5,860 nucleotides of DNA, taken from positions 1-5,860 of the forward strand of contig CAMCUJ010000099.1 in the NCBI GenBank assembly GCA_945878965.1, written 5' to 3'. Shown here piece by piece: positions 1 to 5,784 of the stretch. The position numbers and the translations under genes were made by a program. The stretch is from an uncultured Clostridia bacterium (GTDB taxonomy: Bacteria > Bacillota > Clostridia > Monoglobales > Monoglobaceae). The notes below the pieces were generated by a model. The model did not search any database, was not told where the DNA came from, and saw nothing but the letters and a program-made list of their open reading frames with translations. Numbering within the stretch: the stretch's first letter is position 1; each line of letters starts with the position of its first letter.

Positions 1-91
1 GACCGGGAATACTTCATTACGGCGGCTCGTTGCCGCCGTGAGCAAAATAGCGACCACTGTCGCTGTCGGCATGGTGCTGTGCCTCAGGCAC
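1..91. repeat. GC-rich cluster of three hairpins after rnc
   Basis: These bases are about 60% G+C (54 of 90), in sharp contrast to the rest of the window. They contain three perfect inverted repeats in a row: ACGGCGGC/GCCGCCGT (19-26, 32-39), GCGAC/GTCGC (50-54, 59-63) and GTGCC/GGCAC (79-83, 87-91), with loops of five, four and three bases. The last one includes the final base of the rnc stop codon. None is followed by a T-run on either strand, so they are not ordinary terminators. A REP- or MITE-like dispersed element is the most likely reading. A 24-codon open frame (ATG at 70-72, minus, running off the window, starting MPTATVVAILLTAA) also crosses it, preceded by GAGG nine bases upstream; it is too short to call as a gene. 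Confidence 0.45.
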
Positions 92-780
92 TAAAGGTTT
101 AAGCGTTCAATAGCATCCTTTGCCGCACTCTGCTCCGCAAGCTTTCTGTTCTTGCCCTTGCCCTTGCCTATAATTTCACCTTGGTAAATCGCCTCAACAA
201 AAAATACAGGCGCATGATCCGGTCCGTCCTTTGAAATTGTCTTATATCCCACTACCTCTTTGCTCTTGTCGCGCTTCTGGAAATATGTCTGTATCTCTGA
301 TTTGTAATTTCGTAAATCTATATTTCCTGCATTTTTAAGCGTATCACCTATAACTCCAAGCACCCATTTCTTAGCAGTTTCCATATTGCTGTCTAAGTAT
401 ATAGCCGCAAGTAATGCCTCAAATGTGTCAGCTAAGATAGAATCCTTTTCCTTTCCGTTACTCTTAGCCTCTGAACGCCCGAATACCAACTCATCGCCAA
501 GCTTAAGCTCTCTCGCAATTTTCGCAAGAGTCTTTTCGCATACGATAGCCGCTCTCAACTCCGTAAGCTTTCCCTCCGGAAATTCAGGGTGATTCTCATA
601 AATATATTCCGCAACTATAAGAGAAAGAATGCTGTCACCCAAAAACTCCAGTCTTTGATTGCTTTCTATCCCCATTTCGTTAGCTCTTGAAATATGTGTA
701 AATGCTTTTCTTTGCAAAGACTTATCTTTAAATTCATATCCTATCATTTCTAATTTTCGCCTTTCAAATAATTTTAGCAT
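91..780 (-). CDS. rnc: Ribonuclease III (Rnc)
   Basis: This 229-residue, double-strand-specific endoribonuclease processes rRNA precursors and structured mRNAs in the cytoplasm as a homodimer. The RNase III domain spans about residues 5-150, with the signature NQRLEFLGDS (41-50). The metal-binding acidic residues Glu45, Asp49, Asp118 and Glu121 (ADTFEALL) are all present, and Glu69 matches E. coli Glu65. The first acidic residue of the usual NERLEFLGD signature is Gln42 here. A double-stranded RNA-binding domain follows (about 157-227), ending in GKGKGKNRKLAEQSAAKDAI. The length is normal. An in-frame TGA directly precedes the ATG, so translation starts at Met1 or internally at Met12. Met1 is preferred because the first 12 residues fit the usual N-terminal helix, although no Shine-Dalgarno is visible. 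The gene follows fabF by 214 bases. Confidence 0.96.
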   Translation of the reverse strand: MLKLFERRKLEMIGYEFKDKSLQRKAFTHISRANEMGIESNQRLEFLGDSILSLIVAEYIYENHPEFPEGKLTELRAAIVCEKTLAKIARELKLGDELVFGRSEAKSNGKEKDSILADTFEALLAAIYLDSNMETAKKWVLGVIGDTLKNAGNIDLRNYKSEIQTYFQKRDKSKEVVGYKTISKDGPDHAPVFFVEAIYQGEIIGKGKGKNRKLAEQSAAKDAIERLNL

Positions 781-837
781 TCAAATTTGCTGCACAGGAT
801 TAAATATTAAATGCATAATCCGGTAGAGCAAATTTGA
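781..837 (-). promoter_or_regulatory. Hairpin in the rnc leader abutting the start codon
   Basis: Bases 781-791 (TCAAATTTGCT) pair with 827-837 (AGCAAATTTGA) over 11 bases. After a 2 by 2 internal loop, AC (794-795) pairs with GT (823-824). After one mismatch, GGATTA (797-802) pairs with TAATCC (816-821) around a 13-base loop. That is 19 pairs with symmetric interruptions. In the minus-strand mRNA the last paired base is directly followed by the rnc AUG. Long stems with small internal loops are typical RNase III substrates, and autoregulation by cleavage of the rnc leader is established in E. coli, so this is a candidate self-regulatory element. The role is inference; the structure is read from the sequence. 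Confidence 0.6.
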
Positions 838-909
838 ATCTTAATTAAAATTCAGTCTGTGAATAATAATTTAAACAGGCTGCACAGCAAAAATATTTGT
901 GTGCAGCCT
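789..909. repeat. Nine-base module shared by the two fabF-rnc hairpins
   Basis: GCTGCACAG occurs at 789-797 and again at 879-887 as a direct repeat, and its complement lies at 900-907 as TGTGCAGC. Beyond the module, AAATTTGCTGCACA (783-796) is complementary to 900-915 except for a two-base CT bulge, giving 14 potential pairs between the two hairpins. The two structures could therefore exchange partners. Confidence 0.55.
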
Positions 910-914
910 AAATT
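868..914 (-). terminator. Strong hairpin after fabF, probable terminator or processing site
   Basis: AGGCTGCACA (877-886) and TGTGCAGCCT (900-909) form a perfect 10-base stem. CAAA (888-891) and TTTG (896-899) extend it inward past a single bulged base, leaving a four-base loop AATA. An AT-only outer pairing (909-914 with 868-873) is possible past a short bulge. On the minus strand the stem is followed by GTTTAAATTATTATT, which is U-rich but interrupted; on the plus side it is followed by AAATTTTTC. It lies about 85 bases after the fabF stop and is the most stable-looking hairpin in the window. It may end the fab transcript, or be a processing site if rnc is cotranscribed. Confidence 0.6.
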
Positions 915-994
915 TTTCAAAACATAACTATATCAATTATGATACAGGAAATAACAACTGCCTTCCGCATACATTTTAGCAAAACACAGGCGAA

Positions 995-2233
995 TTAGGC
1001 GCTATATTTCTTTAATACTATTGTAGCATTATGACCGCCGAAACCAAGTGAATTTGACATAGCGTATTCAATATCAGCTTTTCTTGCCTCATTCGGAACA
1101 TAGTCAAGGTCACATTCCGGATCAGGAGTAGTATAGTTTATTGTCGGAGGAATAATTCCGTCCTTAAGTGCAAGAGCCGTTGCGATAGCCTCAACACCGC
1201 CTGCTGCACCAAGTAAATGCCCTGTCATAGACTTTGTTGAACTTACAGCAAGCTTGTACGCATGCTCGCCGAATACTGTCTTTATAGCCGCAGTTTCAAA
1301 CTTGTCATTGTACGGAGTAGATGTACCGTGAGCATTAATATAGTCAATCTTTTCCGGCTCAATTCCTGCCGACTTAAGTGCCATAGCCATACATCTTGCA
1401 CCGCCCTCACCGTTTGGAGCAGGCGTTGTCATATGATATGCATCTTCAGTTGAACCAAAGCCTATAACCTCAGCTATAATTTCAGCTCCTCTTGCCTTAG
1501 CATGCTCAAGCTCCTCAAGAATTACTATACCGGCACCCTCGCCCAAGATGAAACCATCTCTGTTTAAATCAAACGGAGCACACGCTGTCTTTGGAGTGTC
1601 ATTCTTTGAGGTTACAGCCTTCATTGAAGCAAATCCCGCCATTGCAAGCGGTGTAACCGCAGCTTCGGAACCGCCTGAAATTATTACATCGGCATCACCG
1701 CTCTTTATAGCACGGAATGCGTGACCTATAGAATCTGTTCCCGATGCACACGCCGAAACCGCTGTAAGATTTACTCCCTTAGCTCCAAGCTGAATTGCAA
1801 CCTCGCCTACAGCCATATTGGAAATCATCATTGGTATCATAAACGGACTAACCTTACTTGGTCCTCTCTTTATCATCTTATCATACTGAGAAGTTAAGGT
1901 TTCTATACCTCCAACACCCGAGCCTATGTAAACACCTACTCTTGTCGGATCCTCTTTCTCCATATCAAGCTTTGCATCCTCTGCCGCCATCTTTGAAGCT
2001 GCTACCGCATACTGTACAAATAAGTCCATACGCTTCGCTTCTTTCTTATCAACATACTTTGTTACGTCAAAGTCCTTAACCTCAGCCGCAACCTTGCAGC
2101 TGAATTCTTCAGCGTCAAATCTTGTAATTGTATCAATTCCACACTCACCATTCTTTAACGCATTCCAAAATTCTTCTCTTCCTGTGCCTACAGGAGTAAC
2201 TGCTCCAACGCCTGTTATTACAACTCTTTTCAT
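995..2233 (-). CDS. fabF: 3-oxoacyl-ACP synthase II (FabF)
   Basis: This 412-residue condensing enzyme elongates acyl-ACP with malonyl-ACP, releasing CO2. It has the thiolase fold, with the nucleophile Cys162 in AVSACASG (158-165), His302 in [11 protein letters not shown] (300-310) and His339 in [12 protein letters not shown] (334-345), together with Lys334. These are the Cys-His-His-Lys set of FabF/FabB enzymes (C163, H303, H340 in E. coli FabF). The N-terminal [15 protein letters not shown] and C-terminal [14 protein letters not shown], with gating Phe398, are typical. The length equals that of E. coli FabF. The ribosome binding site GGAGAAG (2238-2244) supports the start. It is set apart from acpP by 349 bases and from rnc by 214 bases, so it may be made from its own or from read-through transcripts. 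In clostridia lacking FabB a single FabF is thought to elongate both saturated and unsaturated chains. Confidence 0.97.
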   Translation of the reverse strand: MKRVVITGVGAVTPVGTGREEFWNALKNGECGIDTITRFDAEEFSCKVAAEVKDFDVTKYVDKKEAKRMDLFVQYAVAASKMAAEDAKLDMEKEDPTRVGVYIGSGVGGIETLTSQYDKMIKRGPSKVSPFMIPMMISNMAVGEVAIQLGAKGVNLTAVSACASGTDSIGHAFRAIKSGDADVIISGGSEAAVTPLAMAGFASMKAVTSKNDTPKTACAPFDLNRDGFILGEGAGIVILEELEHAKARGAEIIAEVIGFGSTEDAYHMTTPAPNGEGGARCMAMALKSAGIEPEKIDYINAHGTSTPYNDKFETAAIKTVFGEHAYKLAVSSTKSMTGHLLGAAGGVEAIATALALKDGIIPPTINYTTPDPECDLDYVPNEARKADIEYAMSNSLGFGGHNATIVLKKYSA

Positions 2234-2435
2234 ACGTCTTCTCCATTCTGCCTTAAATAGGCTTATTTTTTCCTCAATTTAATACTTAATAAATTACATT
2301 CATTGAAAATTTTATTCTTAACCTCTAATTCGCAGACACATACGGTAATTAACGAATGTTTCTGCATATCTATATTTATAAGCCCTTAACCTAATCGATT
2401 ATTGCTTAAAACCTTTTAATTCTTTTCTCAACTTA

Positions 2436-2470
2436 AAAATCATATATTCGGCTTAAAAGCCGAATATATG
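2436..2470 (-). terminator. Terminator-like hairpin between acpP and fabF
   Basis: CATATATTCGGCT (2441-2453) and AGCCGAATATATG (2458-2470) are perfect inverted repeats of 13 bases around a four-base loop. On the minus strand the stem is followed directly by ATTTTTAAG, a short U-tract, whereas the plus-strand side has only AATTTAAAC. That polarity fits an intrinsic terminator, or attenuator, acting on the acpP transcript about 110 bases after its stop. The stem has five G:C pairs and the U-tract is short, so partial read-through into fabF is plausible. Confidence 0.62.
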
Positions 2471-2499
2471 AATTTAAACTCTGCAAACTATTAAGTATA

Positions 2500-2535
2500 A
2501 GAAAGCCGATTAATAAAAGTTAATGCTGACTTTCT
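2500..2535 (-). other. Weak hairpin just after acpP
   Basis: AGAAAG (2500-2505) pairs with CTTTCT (2530-2535), and inside these ATTAA (2509-2513) pairs with TTAAT (2520-2524) around a six-base loop, leaving a 3 by 5 internal loop. The stem is mostly A/T and has no U-run, so it is not a terminator by itself. It may protect the acpP 3' end or be chance structure in AT-rich DNA. Confidence 0.25.
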
Positions 2536-2582
2536 TTTCATCATACTAATTGCATAATGAAATAACTTATAACTGTTTTAAA

Positions 2583-2813
2583 TTACATTTTTTCTTTAAT
2601 GTAGTTTACAGCGTCCTCAACTGTTGAAATCTTTTCCGCATCTTCATCAGGAATTTCGATATCGAATTCTTCCTCAAGAGCCATCATAAGCTCAACTGTG
2701 TCAAGAGAATCTGCATCTAAATCGTCAACAAAAGAAGCTTCCATTGTTACGCTTTCTTCATCTACTCCAAGCTGATCAACTGTGATTTCTTTTACTTTTT
2801 CAAAAATTTCCAT
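2583..2813 (-). CDS. acpP: Acyl carrier protein (AcpP)
   Basis: This is a 76-residue, strongly acidic acyl carrier protein, the carrier of all FAS II intermediates. Ser36 in [14 protein letters not shown] (31-44) is the attachment site for 4'-phosphopantetheine, which is added by a holo-ACP synthase not in this window. The following helix II, rich in Glu and Met, is the usual docking surface for partner enzymes. The length and helix pattern match bacterial AcpP (E. coli has 77 residues after Met removal). The start is fixed by GGAGGT eight bases upstream. The gene sits between fabG and fabF, as in E. coli, but with an unusually long gap after it that contains a terminator-like hairpin. Confidence 0.98.
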   Translation of the reverse strand: MEIFEKVKEITVDQLGVDEESVTMEASFVDDLDADSLDTVELMMALEEEFDIEIPDEDAEKISTVEDAVNYIKEKM

Positions 2814-2906
2814 TTTAATGTACCTCCGTAAGTTCTGGTTTAAATATTTATATAATTATTTATTAATTATTTGCAGTTTAATTAAAAATATTTAAGTAAT
2901 TTAAAA
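2814..2906 (-). promoter_or_regulatory. Very AT-rich acpP leader with strong ribosome binding site
   Basis: The 93-base fabG-acpP gap is extreme in composition: only four of the 66 bases from 2841 to 2906 are G or C. It ends in GGAGGT (2822-2827) eight bases before the acpP ATG, one of the two best Shine-Dalgarno sites in the window. No GC-containing hairpin is visible, so the leader should be largely unstructured. This would suit high translation of ACP, an abundant protein. Weak promoter-like hexamers can be drawn in such sequence but none is convincing. Confidence 0.5.
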
Positions 2907-3647
2907 TTACATAACAAATCCGCCGTCAACATTAATAACCTGACCGGTTATATATCCCGACATATCCGAAGCTAAAAACGCAACTGCATTTGCAATATCC
3001 TCAGTAGTTCCGAATTTATTAAGCGGAATAGCAGAGAAATACTGTGCCTTAACTTCATCAGAAAGCTTATCAGTCATATCTGAAGTAATAAATCCCGGTG
3101 CAATAGCGTTACAGCGAATACCCTTTTTGGCAAACTCCTTTGCAGTAGTCTTGGTAAGACCGATAAGACCTGCCTTTGATGCAACATAATTTGCCTGACC
3201 TGCATTTCCGGCAACTCCGACAATTGAAGCAATATTGATTATTGCTCCGCCCTTATTCTTCATCATAGGTCTTGCAACCGCCTTTATGCAGTTAAATGCA
3301 CCTTTAAGGTTTATATCCATAACCATATCCCAATCTTCTTCGCTCATTCTTAAAATAAGACCATCACGTGTTATACCTGCATTATTTACAAATATATCAA
3401 TCTTACCGAATGTATCAAGAGCGGTTTTAACAAGATTGTCAACATCGTCCTTTGAGCGTACATCACCCTTAACGCATATTGCCTCAACTCCAAGCTTCTT
3501 AATCTCCTCTGCTGTATCATCAGCATATGCAGACGACGGAATATCATTTACTACAATATTTGCACCAAGTGACGCAAGCTTTAAGGCTATAGCCTTTCCT
3601 ATACCACGTCCCGAACCTGTTATAACAGCTGTTTTTCCTTTTAACAT
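2907..3647 (-). CDS. fabG: 3-oxoacyl-ACP reductase (FabG)
   Basis: This is a 246-residue short-chain dehydrogenase/reductase that reduces 3-keto-acyl-ACP to 3-hydroxy-acyl-ACP with NADPH, the first reduction of each cycle; family members are cytoplasmic tetramers. The Rossmann motif TGSGRGIG is at residues 10-17, the conserved NNAG at 88-91, and the full catalytic tetrad is visible as Asn113, Ser141, Tyr154 and Lys158 (YVASK). PGFITSDMT (184-192) and the C-terminal INVDGGFVM are typical of FabG. The length is standard. The start is supported by AAAGGTGG (3656-3663) eight bases upstream. The gene lies between fabD and acpP, the same order as in Bacillus and E. coli. Other SDR reductases share the motifs, but this neighbourhood makes FabG near certain. 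Confidence 0.97.
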   Translation of the reverse strand: MLKGKTAVITGSGRGIGKAIALKLASLGANIVVNDIPSSAYADDTAEEIKKLGVEAICVKGDVRSKDDVDNLVKTALDTFGKIDIFVNNAGITRDGLILRMSEEDWDMVMDINLKGAFNCIKAVARPMMKNKGGAIINIASIVGVAGNAGQANYVASKAGLIGLTKTTAKEFAKKGIRCNAIAPGFITSDMTDKLSDEVKAQYFSAIPLNKFGTTEDIANAVAFLASDMSGYITGQVINVDGGFVM

Positions 3648-3693
3648 TCCCTATGCCACCTTTCAATCTGTTTTATCTGAGTTACTATCCTCT

Positions 3694-3722
3694 ATTGTAC
3701 AAAATTTTTTTAAAATATGCAA
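3694..3722 (-). promoter_or_regulatory. Possible internal sigma-A promoter upstream of fabG
   Basis: On the minus strand, just after the fabD stop, TTGCAT (3717-3722) and TACAAT (3694-3699) are separated by exactly 17 bases of A/T-rich DNA. The -10 matches the consensus at five of six positions but the -35 matches at only three. The predicted start would give a leader of about 40 bases before the fabG ATG. AT-rich gaps often give chance matches, so this is only a candidate. Confidence 0.28.
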
Positions 3723-3725
3723 TAC

Positions 3726-4661
3726 CTATTTGCAAATTTCTTCTTTTAACTTTTCTAAAGTTTCAATATTTTCTACGTTATAAACCTTAGCATCGCTTGT
3801 AACTTTCTTAACAAAACCGCTTAAAGCCTTACCGGGTCCTATCTCAATGAATGTATCAACTCCGTCATCAAGCATTTTTCTTATTGAATCCTCAAAAAGC
3901 ACAGATGATGAAACCTGTCTGATAAGATATGGCTTAATCGCATCCTCATTCTCAACATAATCCGCTGTAACATTTGTAATAAGCGGAATGTTCATCTTAT
4001 GTATCTCTACATTTTCAAGCTCCTTTGCAAGCTTTTCACCTGCACCCTTAAGCATACTGCAGTGAAAAGGCGCACTAACCGGAAGCATCATCGCACGTTT
4101 TGCACCCTTCTCCTTTGCAACCTCACAGGCATACTCAACAGCTGCCACCTCACCTGCAACAGTAATCTGACCCGGACAGTTGAAATTAGCCGGCTCAACT
4201 ATTCCTTTTTCCGAAGCAATGCGGCATACATCTCTTACCTCATCAGCCGTAAGCTTAATTATAGCCGCCATACCGCCAACGCCTACAGGAACTTCCTCCT
4301 GCATATACTTTCCTCTTTTTCTCACAAGCTTTACAGCGTCCTCAAAATCAAGACTTCCCGATGCAACGTGTGCCGAATATTCACCAAGACTAAGACCCGC
4401 AACAACGTCAGCCTTAATACCAAGACTCTCAACAACCTTAAGCGCTGCAACCGACATTGTAAGAATTGCCGGCTGAGTATTCTCGGTTATCATTAAAGTT
4501 TCGCTGTCGCCGTTAAATATCATATCCTTTATATCAAAGCCTAAAGCCTCTGATGCCTTATTGTAAACCTCATCAGCTATAGGAAAATTCTCACAAAGTT
4601 CTTTTCCCATTCCTATAGTCTGAGAACCCTGTCCTGCAAATAAAAATGCTGTCTTACCCAT
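3726..4661 (-). CDS. fabD: Malonyl-CoA:ACP transacylase (FabD)
   Basis: This enzyme transfers malonyl from CoA to the phosphopantetheine thiol of AcpP and so supplies the extender unit for FabH and FabF. With the chosen start it has 311 residues, close to the 309 of Escherichia coli FabD. It opens MGKTAFLFAGQGSQ, with Gln11 in the oxyanion-hole position. The nucleophile is Ser91 in GLSLGE (89-94). Arg116 in VRKRGKYMQ would bind the malonyl carboxylate, and His200 in SAPFHC completes the catalytic pair. IEIGPGKALSGF (273-284) is the conserved C-terminal motif. The open frame extends four codons upstream to an ATG at 4671-4673, but the only good ribosome binding site lies inside that extension, so the internal ATG is preferred. 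The gene follows fabK by 71 bases and precedes fabG by 78 bases. The stop is TAG. Confidence 0.96.
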   Translation of the reverse strand: MGKTAFLFAGQGSQTIGMGKELCENFPIADEVYNKASEALGFDIKDMIFNGDSETLMITENTQPAILTMSVAALKVVESLGIKADVVAGLSLGEYSAHVASGSLDFEDAVKLVRKRGKYMQEEVPVGVGGMAAIIKLTADEVRDVCRIASEKGIVEPANFNCPGQITVAGEVAAVEYACEVAKEKGAKRAMMLPVSAPFHCSMLKGAGEKLAKELENVEIHKMNIPLITNVTADYVENEDAIKPYLIRQVSSSVLFEDSIRKMLDDGVDTFIEIGPGKALSGFVKKVTSDAKVYNVENIETLEKLKEEICK

Positions 4662-4666
4662 ATTTT

Positions 4667-4671
4667 CCTCC
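4667..4671 (-). promoter_or_regulatory. Ribosome binding site that fixes the fabD start
   Basis: On the minus strand GGAGG is followed by AAAAT and then the ATG at 4659-4661, a spacing of five bases. The upstream ATG at 4671-4673 overlaps this GGAGG and has only AT-rich sequence before it (AATAATATTAA), with no purine-rich site. The Shine-Dalgarno therefore points to the second ATG. Confidence 0.85.
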
Positions 4672-4732
4672 ATTTAATATTATTCATTATTCAAATACAT
4701 AAACAGATATGTATAAATCTTATAATATAATT

Positions 4733-5671
4733 CTATATTTTCTCTTTGATTCCGTCAGCAATGCTCTTAACATCCTTAAGAAGATCTTTAATAATCTCAC
4801 TGCAAGGAAGGATCTCGCTTACCATAGCCGCAGACTGACCTGCCATAAGCGAACCCATATCAGTGTCACCCTCGGCAAATGCACGTCTTAATCCGCCGAC
4901 ACCAAGCTGTTCAATCTCATCAAATGAAGCATTGGCCTTTTCCAAACGTTCATACTCACGTGTAAGCTTATTCTTAAGTGCACGTACGGGAGCACCTGTC
5001 GATCTTCCTGTTACAACCGCATCTCTGTCCTTAGCCTTAAGAACCGCATTTTTGTAATTTTCATGTGCAATACACTCAGTTGAACATATAAAACGTGTTC
5101 CTACCTGAATACCGTCAGCACCAAGAGCAAAAGCTGCCGCAGTCCCTCTGCTGTCAGCAATACCGCCTGCTGCAATTACAGGAACCGATACCGCATCAAC
5201 TACCTGCGGTACCAAAACCATAGTTGTAAGCTCGCCGATATGTCCGCCTGCCTCTGTTCCCTCGGCAATTATAGCATCAGCACCGCTCTTTTCCATCTTT
5301 TTAGCCATAGCAACACTTGCAATTACCGGAAGTATCTTAATCCCTGCCTCTTTCAGAGCATCAATGTATTTTCCGGGATTTCCGGCACCTGTCGCAACTA
5401 CTGCCGGCTTTTCCTCAATAACGACCTGCATTACTTCATCCGCAAACGGTGACATAAGCATTACGTTTACACCAAACGGCTTATCTGTAAGAGTTCTTGC
5501 CTTTTTAATCTGTTCTCTTACAACATCAGCCGGAGCACCGCCTGCCGCAATCAAACCAAGTCCGCCGGCATTTGAAACCGCCGCCGCAAGCTCCGCTGTT
5601 GCAACCCATGCCATTCCGCCCTGAATTACAGGATACTTTATACCAAGTAACTTACAAATTTTGTTCTCCAT
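4733..5671 (-). CDS. fabK: Enoyl-ACP reductase II, FMN-dependent (FabK)
   Basis: This is a 312-residue protein of the nitronate monooxygenase/FabK TIM-barrel family. FabK carries out the last reduction of each elongation cycle (enoyl-ACP to acyl-ACP) using FMN and NAD(P)H, and replaces FabI in many Firmicutes. Visible marks are the N-terminal KYPVIQGGMAWV (residues 13-24), the GGLGLIAAGG loop (36-45), EAGGHIG (140-146) with His144 at the same number as the catalytic His of Streptococcus pneumoniae FabK, the phosphate-binding VIAAGGIAD (165-173) and ALGADGIQVGTRF (182-194), and the C-terminal GD...SLMAGQ (268-279). The length is normal for the family. The start is supported by AAAGGTG (5682-5688) 10 bases upstream. 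A plain 2-nitropropane dioxygenase-like enzyme is the alternative, but the fab context and His144 make FabK much more likely. FabK enzymes are known to be insensitive to triclosan. Confidence 0.95.
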   Translation of the reverse strand: MENKICKLLGIKYPVIQGGMAWVATAELAAAVSNAGGLGLIAAGGAPADVVREQIKKARTLTDKPFGVNVMLMSPFADEVMQVVIEEKPAVVATGAGNPGKYIDALKEAGIKILPVIASVAMAKKMEKSGADAIIAEGTEAGGHIGELTTMVLVPQVVDAVSVPVIAAGGIADSRGTAAAFALGADGIQVGTRFICSTECIAHENYKNAVLKAKDRDAVVTGRSTGAPVRALKNKLTREYERLEKANASFDEIEQLGVGGLRRAFAEGDTDMGSLMAGQSAAMVSEILPCSEIIKDLLKDVKSIADGIKEKI

Positions 5672-5784
5672 TTTAATTACACACCTTTCAATAAGGATTT
5701 AAATACAATTTATTTTCAGCCGCCAATTAAGAATATTTCTAAATCACACGACCGTTTAACTTTCGTTTGAGCAAAAACTTAAGC

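Larger units (their letters stand above)
2234..2582. other. 349-base acpP-fabF gap without a gene
   Basis: This AT-rich non-coding stretch holds two hairpins on the minus-strand transcript (2500-2535 and 2441-2470), a perfect 10-base palindrome TAATCGATTA (2392-2401), and two similar segments, TTAGGTTAAG and TTAGAGGTTAAG, on the minus strand (around 2384-2395 and 2319-2330). The last 25 bases hold the fabF ribosome binding site GGAG (2241-2244). No convincing -35/-10 pair for fabF was found: TATAAATATAGA on the minus strand (2369-2380) resembles a -10 region but has no -35 at a suitable distance. The longest ATG frame (34 codons, minus, 2263-2367) has no ribosome binding site. Confidence 0.6.

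Noticed and set aside
1..72. Start of a small membrane protein gene (MPTATVVAILLTAA...) on the minus strand
   Set aside because: The frame is open to the window edge and has a possible GAGG site, but it is made of inverted repeats and only 24 codons are visible. A structured repeat explains the sequence better.
910..994. Promoter for rnc just after fabF (TTGTTA ... TATAGT on the minus strand)
   Set aside because: The hexamers are poor and 19 bases apart, and the downstream hairpin would lie in the leader. It is not strong enough to call.
2263..2367. 34-codon open frame (MQKHSLITVCVCELEVKNKI...) on the minus strand between acpP and fabF
   Set aside because: It has no Shine-Dalgarno before its ATG, no recognisable motif and composition like the surrounding non-coding DNA. 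It is kept only as a remark.
2392..2401. Palindrome TAATCGATTA in the acpP-fabF gap as a regulator operator
   Set aside because: It does not resemble the FapR or FabT operators I know, and a 10-base AT-rich palindrome is weak evidence alone. No promoter was found beside it.
3235..3783. 182-codon open frame on the plus strand
   Set aside because: It lies antisense to fabG and the end of fabD, has no ribosome binding site or recognisable domain, and both minus-strand genes show complete catalytic motifs. It is a shadow frame.
3999..4496. 165-codon open frame on the plus strand
   Set aside because: It is antisense to fabD, rich in Cys, Arg, Asn and Thr with no domain pattern, as expected from a frame shadowing an AT-rich gene.
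4695..4714. Inverted repeat ATACATA/TATGTAT in the fabK-fabD gap
   Set aside because: The stem has seven pairs, nearly all A:T, with a six-base loop and no following T-run. It is likely chance in an AT-rich gap.
5672..5784. Promoter or terminator in the fabH-fabK gap
   Set aside because: No GC-containing hairpin and no acceptable -35/-10 pair were found. The gap appears to be plain spacer with the fabK ribosome binding site.
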